A DNA stretch of 23,072 nucleotides from EX4484-217-1 sp964496035 (lineage in GTDB: Archaea > Thermoproteota > Thermoprotei_A > EX4484-217-1). Position 1 is the stretch's first letter; every line of letters begins with the position of its first letter. The notes under the pieces were generated by a model that ran no database searches, was not told where the DNA came from, and saw nothing but the letters and a program-made list of their open reading frames with translations. The position numbers and the translations under genes were made by a program. The stretch spans positions 1 through 23,072 of the forward strand of contig CAZBXI010000022.1 of NCBI GenBank assembly GCA_964496035.1. Reading direction: 5' to 3'. Positions 15,182 to 21,888 of this stretch are shown in pieces.

Positions 15182-16062
15182 AAGTAATTGTTAACGAGAA
15201 TAGAGTGGTTAATATAGCGAATATTCTACGTGATATAGGCTTAGAGAATATTTATGTTATTGAAGATCGTGATCCGCAGCTTGAAGCAGTAAAAATGATA
15301 TTTGAAGAAACGGAGCATGTAGGCTATACTTGCCTCTTAGCTATAGCTAATGGTTTGATAAGCTATAAATTAGCGGTAAAGGGTGAAAAATACTGGTTAG
15401 AATTCGGCCTATACATGTCAAAAACTAGACCATCACTTGAAAAAGTACTTGAAAACTTCATGAAATTTCTGAAAGAGAAAAAGCTCAATGTCTTCAATAT
15501 GGATGCTAAAGTTAAAAGATTAGAAACCTTTCTAAAATCCCCACTAGCAGCCAGAATTTACAGTAATCCGCAATTATATGTGCATGATCTTGAAAAACTC
15601 AGGAAAGCTATAGCAGTAATTCTCAAAGCAAACCCTGATTCTAAAACCGTAGTTTTCTCCATAAAGATGTTCTACTATGCATACTATGTTTCGACAGGGA
15701 AAAGAATAGCAATACCTTTCACCATACCACTACCTGTTGATGTTAGGATATCTGCCTTAACAATATCATCTGGAGTAATAGAGATACCAAGCGTTAGAGA
15801 TTTTAGAAGTAAAACATACTATTTATTGGGAAAGAGGCCAAGTGAAGTTAGGAAAATATGGTTAAAAATTTCAATGTTATGCAAAATACCTTCACTAAAT
15901 ATTGACTCTCTACTATGGCCGTTAGGGGTGTTTGTGCTGGATAATTTACAGCGTAATGTCTTGGTTTCTAAAACATTAAAATATTTAAAGAGTATGTTCA
16001 GCGAATATGGGGAATGGAGTAAAATAGAGAAATTAGTACATGAAATTCTTAAGTACTATTAG
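15163..16062 (+). CDS. Archaeal GO glycosylase (AGOG), 8-oxoguanine DNA glycosylase/lyase
   Basis: AGOG removes 8-oxoguanine from DNA and nicks the abasic site; it is a helix-hairpin-helix superfamily enzyme typical of archaea. The 299-residue protein shows the family landmarks: EDRDPQLEAVK, ANGLISYKL, GEKYWLEFG, then Lys161 (DSKTVVFSIKMFYYAY) and Asp193 (IPLPVDVRIS). Their 32-residue spacing equals that of the catalytic Lys140/Asp172 pair of Pyrobaculum AGOG. IPSLNIDSLLWPLG follows as in the family. The start appears to be TTG at 15163, inside the end of mtrH. It is co-transcribed with the methyltransferase genes, though no functional reason is obvious. It is longer than Pyrobaculum AGOG at both ends. 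Confidence 0.87.
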   Translation: MAALGIEVIVNENRVVNIANILRDIGLENIYVIEDRDPQLEAVKMIFEETEHVGYTCLLAIANGLISYKLAVKGEKYWLEFGLYMSKTRPSLEKVLENFMKFLKEKKLNVFNMDAKVKRLETFLKSPLAARIYSNPQLYVHDLEKLRKAIAVILKANPDSKTVVFSIKMFYYAYYVSTGKRIAIPFTIPLPVDVRISALTISSGVIEIPSVRDFRSKTYYLLGKRPSEVRKIWLKISMLCKIPSLNIDSLLWPLGVFVLDNLQRNVLVSKTLKYLKSMFSEYGEWSKIEKLVHEILKYY

Positions 16063-16079
16063 TTTAAGGTGCGTAGCTT

Positions 16080-16880
16080 ATGAGGCAAAACATAAGCGTA
16101 GAAATTGCTGCTTTCATAACCCTTTGGATCGTAGGTACAGCTCTATATTTGAACATACTAGCTATAGTTCTTCATAGGCCTAGCAGTTTTCTTGCTGTAC
16201 CCTATTGGATATTATTAATTATCCTGTTTTCGAAGTTATACAATGTTCGGCTAGGTGAAGTAGGTTTTAAAATAAAAGTACCTGATGTCGGTTTTTCAAT
16301 ACTTTACCCTTTAGTCTTAGGTTTAACCTTGCCAATGATTATTGGAGTACTCGGCTTAATCACAAATACTGTGAAGTACAGTTTTGTAGAAGAGTTAAAC
16401 CTGTTAGCAATTATAGTAACAGTTATCACGTATTTGGTGTGGGCTTTCGGGGAAGAAGCAGTTTTTAGAGGATACGTGTTCCATAGACTTCTCATGGAGA
16501 AACGTAAGTTAGGAAATGCTATTCTAATTAACTCCGCTTTATTCGCCATGGTTCATGTTTTCAACATAGGTTTTAACGTGATTGCCTTCTTTCAACTAAT
16601 TATAAGCGGGATTATTCTCTCATTACTTATTTACTATTCTAAATCACTTATCTCGCCAACACTATTCCATTGTGGATGGAATTTCATGCTAACACTCCTT
16701 GGCTTTCCAGTAAGCGGTAATGTAAAGTACTTACTCCTAAAAGCATATGTTAAGAATTTCGAAATAATTTTTGGAGGGCGATTTGGACCTGAAGGAGGTC
16801 TTGCTGGCCTTGCTACTATAATTTTAGGGTTATGTTTAACTATAATACTGATTAAACGTGTGATGGAATTAAAATTTTAG
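16080..16880 (+). CDS. CPBP-family intramembrane metalloprotease
   Basis: This polytopic membrane protein of 266 residues belongs to the CAAX-protease/bacteriocin-processing (CPBP, ABI) family. Three conserved motifs are intact: EExxxR at Glu125-Glu126-Arg130 (GEEAVFRGYVF), a histidine in FAMVHVF (His159), and HxxxN at His197-Asn201 (FHCGWN). Together they form the intramembrane metal site. About seven or eight hydrophobic helices are visible. It follows AGOG by 17 nt and probably belongs to the same transcript; its 3' end overlaps the convergent amidotransferase gene by 29 bp. Substrate unknown. Confidence 0.85.
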   Translation: MRQNISVEIAAFITLWIVGTALYLNILAIVLHRPSSFLAVPYWILLIILFSKLYNVRLGEVGFKIKVPDVGFSILYPLVLGLTLPMIIGVLGLITNTVKYSFVEELNLLAIIVTVITYLVWAFGEEAVFRGYVFHRLLMEKRKLGNAILINSALFAMVHVFNIGFNVIAFFQLIISGIILSLLIYYSKSLISPTLFHCGWNFMLTLLGFPVSGNVKYLLLKAYVKNFEIIFGGRFGPEGGLAGLATIILGLCLTIILIKRVMELKF

Positions 16881-17679
16881 TTTCTACTAGCTCCTTTGTA
16901 TCCTTTTTGAATTCCCATAAATGTGCTTCACCATTGTGAAATGCGTGCGCATTGCTTAGCTCTTCTTTTAGGTAGAAGTCTATTATCGTGGAAGAAGCTA
17001 TAATTTTTGTATTCCCCTTGCTAACACTGTATAGTTTATAGTAGTCTTTAAAGTACTTCATCTTTGGCGTGAAGTAGTTCAAGGTAAAAAGTTTTGATCC
17101 ATTATTGTTTAATATCATAATGCCTACATTGAAGGCTGTTCTCACATAAACTAAAACACCTATCACAGCTTTAACAAGGTCTTGTTTAGCAATAATGTTT
17201 TTAGCCACAAGTAGGGATGCAAAGTAGGAGTCTGAATGTGTTTTAAGAAGTTCTTCTTTGTTTAGTATTTTAGCTAAGCTTTCTTTATCTACGGATCCAT
17301 TGTGTATAAACCATAAGTGTCCATGCTTTCCAAGGTTATGGTGAAATGGCTGCGTAGAGTAAATGTTTATTGGCTCTTTTTTACTAGCAAGTCTTGAATG
17401 GATCATACCTAAGCATACTTCATATTTTTCTAAATACTCAGCAATTTTACCAGCTAGGTCATCGTTATATATTGGTTTAAGGGATTTGCCGAAAAATATG
17501 GTGCTAAAGTCTTCTTCAAAACATGCAATAGCATAGCCCCAGCCATGTTCATGCCTATAACGCTTACTGAACATGTGTAAGTAGGGGTCGTTTTGACTAG
17601 ACTCAACTAGTGCTCTTATAAACCTATTTAGGGTACTACATTGTTCTCCTTCACAGTAGAATGTGATGAACCTGCACAT
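16852..17679 (-). CDS. Class II glutamine amidotransferase-domain protein (YafJ/GATase_4-like)
   Basis: This 275-residue Ntn-type protein would use Cys2 (MCRFITF) as the nucleophile after removal of Met1, releasing ammonia from glutamine. Supporting motifs are HEHGWGYAIA, GMIHSRLAS (the family HTRxAT arginine region) and LWFIHNGSVD. No synthase domain follows, so it resembles stand-alone YafJ-type proteins whose acceptor is unknown. It is 21 nt downstream of a small four-cysteine protein on the same strand, probably in one operon. The last 29 bp overlap the convergent protease gene. Confidence 0.82.
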   Translation of the reverse strand: MCRFITFYCEGEQCSTLNRFIRALVESSQNDPYLHMFSKRYRHEHGWGYAIACFEEDFSTIFFGKSLKPIYNDDLAGKIAEYLEKYEVCLGMIHSRLASKKEPINIYSTQPFHHNLGKHGHLWFIHNGSVDKESLAKILNKEELLKTHSDSYFASLLVAKNIIAKQDLVKAVIGVLVYVRTAFNVGIMILNNNGSKLFTLNYFTPKMKYFKDYYKLYSVSKGNTKIIASSTIIDFYLKEELSNAHAFHNGEAHLWEFKKDTKELVETKILIPSHV

Positions 17680-17700
17680 CGACTACTGTGTTCTTCTTCA

Positions 17701-17913
17701 TTACTTAAGTTTGTTACGGTGGTTTGGCTTAACTAGGTCTCCGTTGTGTTTCTCTATAGTTTCTATTAGCCTTGAAACTGTGAAGTAAGCATGTCTAACG
17801 CTGCATAGGTTACACCATCTTTCATCGAAGCCCGGTTTCCTCATACATCTAGAGCATTCTTCAAAAAGCTGATTTTTGAACGTTTTGAGCATTTCCAAGG
17901 TAAGATACGTCAT
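17701..17913 (-). CDS. Small four-cysteine (probable zinc-binding) protein
   Basis: This 70-residue protein is not recognised. It has two CxxC pairs, ECSRCM (Cys20, Cys23) and WCNLC (Cys34, Cys37), ten residues apart. They are well placed to bind one zinc between an N-terminal and a C-terminal helix. GAGGTG lies about 10 nt before the ATG. It precedes the amidotransferase by 21 nt, so the two are likely co-expressed and could interact. Nucleic-acid or protein binding are both possible. Confidence 0.65.
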   Translation of the reverse strand: MTYLTLEMLKTFKNQLFEECSRCMRKPGFDERWCNLCSVRHAYFTVSRLIETIEKHNGDLVKPNHRNKLK

Positions 17914-18146
17914 AGAAACTAAACACCTCTAAGCATTTATAGTTTATTTGAAAGATATTTTAACCCTAAGGCTTATTACTCCGCGTAGTCGAAAATGCGT
18001 AAAACCGGGTTATGCAGCAATTTCTACACTATGTTTTAGATTAATAGCAGGGTGAAGATGAAATAAAGATACTCATAAGGCTAGAGTGTTATGGGTTTAG
18101 TTGAAAGTAGGGTAGAAATTAGGTCAAGGAAAAAATGTTATTTTAC
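17914..18146. other. Intergenic region, no gene recognised
   Basis: This stretch holds the upstream region of the four-cysteine protein gene and the downstream region of the symporter gene. On the minus strand a six-T run near 18130-18136, just past the symporter stop, could serve as an archaeal T-tract terminator. I checked for tRNA and box C/D features and saw none that convinced me. Confidence 0.4.
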
Positions 18147-19691
18147 TTAATAAATTCTCCTACCCATCATGTTTTCTTTGATCAGTACATATGTTGGTGT
18201 AAACATTGATCTTAGGAAGTCTTTAGCATAGTATCTTAGTACTTGCGTAGCTGAGATTGATGCTGGTGGTTTGCCTTTAGCTTCACCAGTTATGTATATG
18301 TGTCTAGTGTAGAAGTCTTTGAGTAGCTTAGCAGCTACTGGTGATAGGTATATCACAGCAATGATGTTGGGTATGGTCATTAGGCCGTTCATACAGTCTG
18401 AGAATGTCCAGAATGCTTCGAAGTACTGTGGGCTTACAGCAGCGAAGACTATTGGTGGTAGCCAGATAAATCTCCAGAACCATCTAGCAACTTTCTCAGG
18501 TATTAGCTTCAACTTATAGGAGAAGAAGTACCAGAAGTTCTGTTCACCATAGAACTCCCATGTTAACATTGTTGTGTAAGCGAATAGCGCTAACGCTACA
18601 CCTAGTAGTATAGGCGCGTATATACCGTATGCTCTGTAGTAGGATTCAGCAGCTAGAGCTGCGCCTGAAAGGTCTGGTCTTTCCCATAGAGCTCCTGTTA
18701 GCTGGTCGTGTATGACTGTCATGGTACAGAGAACTATGGTGTCCATGAATACTTCGAATACACCATAGAATCCTTGTCTAGCTGGGTGGTCTGATTCAGC
18801 GAAGGCGTAAGCGTTTGGTGCGCTACCTAGACCGGCTTCGTTTGAGAACTGGCCTCTAGCGAAACCGTATCTAATAGCTGAATATACGGTCCAGCCTGCT
18901 AAACCTCCAGCAACAGCCGCAGGTGTGAATGCGAACCTGAATATGTCAAAGATTACCTTCGGGAGGTTGTATCCGTACATGATCCATATTCCGAGGCTGA
19001 ATATGATGTACCATGCGCTCATGAATGGTATCATGTAGTAGGCAGCTTCAGCAATTCTTCTAACACCGCCAATAACTACTAGGGCCGTGAAGAGGGCCAT
19101 AAGTAGGCCTGCAGCTAATCTACCGTAGAATACTTCGGTGTCCCCTCCACCATAGTGTCTAATAACGTATTCTGTAGCGTAGGCAACGTTGTTTGCTTGA
19201 ATCATGTTACCTATACCGTAGGCTGAAATAACTAGGAATATAGCGAATAGTAACGCTAATACTGTACCTATGTATGGTACTTTCTCAATGTAGAAGGGTG
19301 TACCGCCCTGAATTCTACCGTCCGGTAGAACTTTCCTAGACCATAAGCCTAGTGTAACTTCGAAGGACTTAGTAGCCATACCTACGAGAGCACAAATCCA
19401 CATCCAGAACACTGCACCAGGACCGCCCAAGTGGATAGCGGTGCTAGCGCCAGCAATGTTACCAACGCCGATGGTAGCGCCCATAACCATACACCATATC
19501 TTGAATGGGTGGACTTCACCTCTAGCTCCACCTTTCCACAGCATAGTCTTCCATGCTGTGCCGAACTTCCTAATCTGGTGGAAGCCGCCCATAATGCTGA
19601 ACAATATACCGCCAGCGAATAACATGATTAGTACTGGAGCACCCCATACAAGACTGTCAATATAGCTTATTATGTCCATGATTGTTTGCAT
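18147..19691 (-). CDS. AGCS-family sodium:alanine/glycine symporter
   Basis: This is a sodium-coupled amino-acid importer of the alanine or glycine:cation symporter family. The 514 residues are a little longer than typical, with roughly ten to eleven membrane helices. The AGCS signature is clear: GATIGVGNIAGASTAIHLGG, then GAVFWMWICALVGMATKSFEV, later GGVRRIAEAAYYMIPFMS, and FARGQFSNEAGLGSAPNAYAF, where the substrate/sodium site is formed in the family. Its base composition is unlike its neighbours: 36 of 60 bases are G or C in 18781-18840. The ATG at 19691 has GGTGAT 4 nt upstream. A TATA-like TTATTTATTA lies near 19723-19735 (minus strand), with a palindrome between it and the gene. An unrelated small membrane protein gene is divergent. 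Confidence 0.93.
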   Translation of the reverse strand: MQTIMDIISYIDSLVWGAPVLIMLFAGGILFSIMGGFHQIRKFGTAWKTMLWKGGARGEVHPFKIWCMVMGATIGVGNIAGASTAIHLGGPGAVFWMWICALVGMATKSFEVTLGLWSRKVLPDGRIQGGTPFYIEKVPYIGTVLALLFAIFLVISAYGIGNMIQANNVAYATEYVIRHYGGGDTEVFYGRLAAGLLMALFTALVVIGGVRRIAEAAYYMIPFMSAWYIIFSLGIWIMYGYNLPKVIFDIFRFAFTPAAVAGGLAGWTVYSAIRYGFARGQFSNEAGLGSAPNAYAFAESDHPARQGFYGVFEVFMDTIVLCTMTVIHDQLTGALWERPDLSGAALAAESYYRAYGIYAPILLGVALALFAYTTMLTWEFYGEQNFWYFFSYKLKLIPEKVARWFWRFIWLPPIVFAAVSPQYFEAFWTFSDCMNGLMTIPNIIAVIYLSPVAAKLLKDFYTRHIYITGEAKGKPPASISATQVLRYYAKDFLRSMFTPTYVLIKENMMGRRIY

Positions 19692-19970
19692 AACATCACC
19701 ACATAAGTACTTATGACATTACCATAATAAATAATTTTTGCAAGTAGGTAATAAAGCTTTCCTATTCAGCATCCAATACCAAATACAATAAACGTCACCC
19801 ATTTTTAATTAAATATTGAAAAATCTTAGAAGAGTCCACGTAATCTTAGAAAATAAAATGTAATGGCTAATACCCCAATAATGGCTGTTGTAATATGTGG
19901 AGATAATGGTTGAACTTAATTTAAAGCTTATATATTATTTTAAGCATAATTACTTAATCGGTGAAACATA
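19692..19970. promoter_or_regulatory. Divergent promoter region of symporter and small membrane protein
   Basis: Besides the palindrome, this region contains AT-rich promoter sequences at both ends. For the plus-strand gene, TTTAAAGCTTATATATT at about 19921-19937 includes the likely TATA box, and CGGTGA around 19960 is the ribosome site 6 nt before the TTG at 19971. The middle part (19740-19900) shows nothing recognisable. Confidence 0.5.
19702..19715. promoter_or_regulatory. Candidate operator: 14-bp perfect palindrome upstream of the symporter gene
   Basis: CATAAGTACTTATG is its own reverse complement. It lies 11 bp before the symporter start codon and about 25 nt downstream of the TATA-like box on the minus strand, so it would cover the transcription start. 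A dimeric repressor bound here would switch the transporter off. No regulator gene is adjacent. Confidence 0.55.
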
Positions 19971-20213
19971 TTGTCAGAAGCAAAACCAACAGGCGAATTT
20001 AAAGTAGAATACAGTGAAATTAGAAACGCCGTAATTATCTGGGTGATCCTAGCAATTATTGTTGGAGCCATCATGATTGGAATACAAATAGCTGAGGGAT
20101 ACACAGTTGACCCCGGTACGCCAGCACTAGTTATTCTAATAATTGTAGTGTTGCTAGGTCTTTTGGCAGCTAAAGGCGTGTCTTACAGTTGGTCATCGGC
20201 TACTTGGAAGTAA
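19971..20213 (+). CDS. Small membrane protein with two helices
   Basis: This unrecognised 80-residue protein starts at TTG, supported by CGGTGA 6 nt upstream. A ~20-residue polar N-terminus is followed by two hydrophobic helices (about 20-43 and 51-68) joined by a short EGYTVDPGTP loop, then a short polar tail ending SYSWSSATWK. It has its own promoter and is divergent from the symporter gene. A role as a small transporter partner is conceivable but rests only on position. Confidence 0.65.
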   Translation: MSEAKPTGEFKVEYSEIRNAVIIWVILAIIVGAIMIGIQIAEGYTVDPGTPALVILIIVVLLGLLAAKGVSYSWSSATWK

Positions 20214-20381
20214 AAATAAAATACCAATATACTTTTTAAACTTTAAATCAACCTAAACACAAGTATTATAGAACATTATAAAAGGTAATTCTGCATAGCT
20301 TTTCCGAAACTTAAATATTTAAAGCAAAAACATATATATAGAAATACAAAAACATAACTAGTATGTTCTGAGGTGAAAGCT

Positions 20382-20813
20382 GTGGCAAAAAAGGCGGGTC
20401 CTATAGCTGCGGTGGTTATTATAGTTGTAATCGCTCTCGCTGCACTCTACTATTTCTACTATGCTCCAGGAAAGGGTATTCTAGTAGAGAAAAGTTCATG
20501 GGTAGAACCGGGAGAGAACGAAGCATCAGTTGTAGTGGTTTTAGGAAATACTGATAGCAAAGCAACAGCGAAAATAACGAGGATAGAGTATACAATATTT
20601 ACCAGAGGAGTGTATGCTGAAAGAGGACACTATACTGAAGGAATAACTATAGGGCCTGGTTCCGAGAGTACAGTTACTATAAAGGTTCCATGGAAAAAGG
20701 AATATACTGAATGGATGAAGACAGGAAATGCTGAAGTAAGGTTAACGTTTATCTATACCTATGATGGGAAGTCAGCGTCGTTAAAATTAGCTGTAAAAAC
20801 GTTAAAAGGTTAA
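20382..20813 (+). CDS. Membrane-anchored beta-rich protein, possibly LEA14/WHy-like
   Basis: The protein has about 143 residues and a single N-terminal helix (AAVVIIVVIALAALYYFYY region), followed by a beta-rich domain. The pattern of strands (VVVVLGNTDSKATAKI, IEYTIFTRGVYAERG, GPGSESTVTIKVPW, EVRLTFIYTYDG) recalls LEA_2/WHy-type domains in spacing, but this is a weak resemblance. I choose the GTG at 20382 (MAKKAGPIAA) because GAGGTGA lies 5 nt upstream; a GTG at 20373 lies within that ribosome site. A TATATATA box at about 20332-20340 predicts a start near 20361. No function can be assigned. Confidence 0.65.
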   Translation: MAKKAGPIAAVVIIVVIALAALYYFYYAPGKGILVEKSSWVEPGENEASVVVVLGNTDSKATAKITRIEYTIFTRGVYAERGHYTEGITIGPGSESTVTIKVPWKKEYTEWMKTGNAEVRLTFIYTYDGKSASLKLAVKTLKG

Positions 20814-20823
20814 CATCGCTGAA

Positions 20824-20841
20824 TAATGTAATGTAATGTAA
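20824..20841. repeat. Short tandem repeat (TAATG x3)
   Basis: TAATG is repeated three times followed by TAA, 10 nt after the preceding stop codon. It is too short to suggest a function. Confidence 0.4.
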
Positions 20842-20982
20842 ACAATAAATTTTATTACACTATTTATCTCCATCTTTCCATAAGCCAAACTGGTATGTAT
20901 CATTATGTTCTAGGATAAGTTTAAAAATGGAGAATACCTTGACTTTAACAGAGTACTAACATTTCTCCCTATGGTGGGATTT

Positions 20983-21393
20983 ATGGGGTTTTTAGATAAG
21001 CTAAAAGGATTGTTTAAAGCACCTGAAGTACATTTGGTAAGGATAATTCTTGAAAACTACAGCGATACTGAAGTAAGGGTATTGCTGAAAGGTAGTATGG
21101 ATGAAAACCTGGATAGAACCGCTCCAATAAGAAGGCCAATAATACTTTATCCTAAAACATATAAAGTACTTACAGTTGTGAAGGAGGAGTTCTCGGAATG
21201 GGCGAGATACATATTTGCCGAAGTCGAGCCTATAACCCAGCCTAGTGAAGGAAGAATAGAAGTTTATATTTTCAAGGACGAAACAGAGGAGAAAATACCT
21301 TTAGTTAAAAGCTTAGAAATAAAGGATATGAGGCTATATACGCCGAAAACAGATCCTGAAAAAATAATTCCAAGACCAATAGATGTAGTATGA
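20983..21393 (+). CDS. Small cytoplasmic beta-rich protein of unknown function
   Basis: This protein of about 136 residues is not recognised. A short amphipathic N-terminus (MGFLDKLKGLFKAP) precedes alternating strands such as VHLVRIILENYSDTEVRVLL, PIILYPKTYKVLTVV, ARYIFAEVEPI and RIEVYIFKD, so a beta-sandwich is likely. There is no signal peptide, but the N-terminal helix could touch the membrane. I prefer the ATG at 20983 because GGTGGG lies just upstream; the ATG at 20971 lacks a ribosome site. It precedes the RidA gene on the same strand by about 100 nt. Confidence 0.62.
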   Translation: MGFLDKLKGLFKAPEVHLVRIILENYSDTEVRVLLKGSMDENLDRTAPIRRPIILYPKTYKVLTVVKEEFSEWARYIFAEVEPITQPSEGRIEVYIFKDETEEKIPLVKSLEIKDMRLYTPKTDPEKIIPRPIDVV

Positions 21394-21495
21394 TTTAAGT
21401 ATTGTATATTGATTTTTTACCTCTTAAAGCTTATTTACCATTCTAACCAATTACGAGACAGAGTACGTTATATAAGTTTAAAGGTGATTGTTCTA

Positions 21496-21882
21496 ATGCC
21501 TAAAGAGGTTATTGTTTCGGAAAAAGCCCCTAAACCTGTGGGTCCTTATAGTCAAGCAGTAAAGGCAGGTAATTTCCTATTCATCTCAGGACAATTGCCA
21601 ATAAACCCTGCTACAGGCGAGATTATTAGAGGGAATTTTGAAGAAGCAGTAAAAATTGTTCTTGAGAATGTTAAGTCTATAGTTGAAGAAGCAGGAGGTA
21701 CAATGGACGATATAGTTAAAGTCACTGTTTACATGAAGGATTTAAGTTTGTTCAGTAAATTTAACGAAATATATTCGCAATATTTTAAGGATAAGTATCC
21801 TGCTAGGGTTGTTGTTGAGGTTTCTAGAATACCTAAGGATGCTGACTTAGAAGTTGAAGCTATAGCCTACATTAGTAGGTAA
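21496..21882 (+). CDS. ridA: RidA (YjgF/UK114) family enamine/imine deaminase
   Basis: RidA proteins hydrolyse reactive enamines and imines, such as 2-aminoacrylate, made by PLP enzymes; they act as trimers in the cytoplasm. The 128-residue length is standard. Motifs are APKPVGPYSQAVKAGNFLF, ISGQLPINPATGEI, VTVYMKDLSLFSKFN, and Arg104 (YPARVVVEV) with Glu121 (EVEAIAYISR), the pair that binds the substrate in the family. The ATG at 21496 is chosen because AAGGTGAT sits 7 nt upstream and the family N-terminus begins there; a longer reading from 21409 has no support. moeA starts 6 nt later. Confidence 0.94.
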   Translation: MPKEVIVSEKAPKPVGPYSQAVKAGNFLFISGQLPINPATGEIIRGNFEEAVKIVLENVKSIVEEAGGTMDDIVKVTVYMKDLSLFSKFNEIYSQYFKDKYPARVVVEVSRIPKDADLEVEAIAYISR

Positions 21883-21888
21883 AATGCT

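Noticed and set aside
18040..18100. Possible box C/D small RNA (GTGAAGATGA-like stretch)
   Set aside because: No proper C box with a matching D box at the right distance was found.
19431..19665. Two overlapping plus-strand frames at the start of the symporter gene
   Set aside because: They arise from the GC-rich antisense strand of the symporter and resemble no protein.
20308..20341. AT-rich palindromic stretch TTAAATATTTAA
   Set aside because: It is self-complementary but made only of A and T near a promoter, where such matches are expected by chance.
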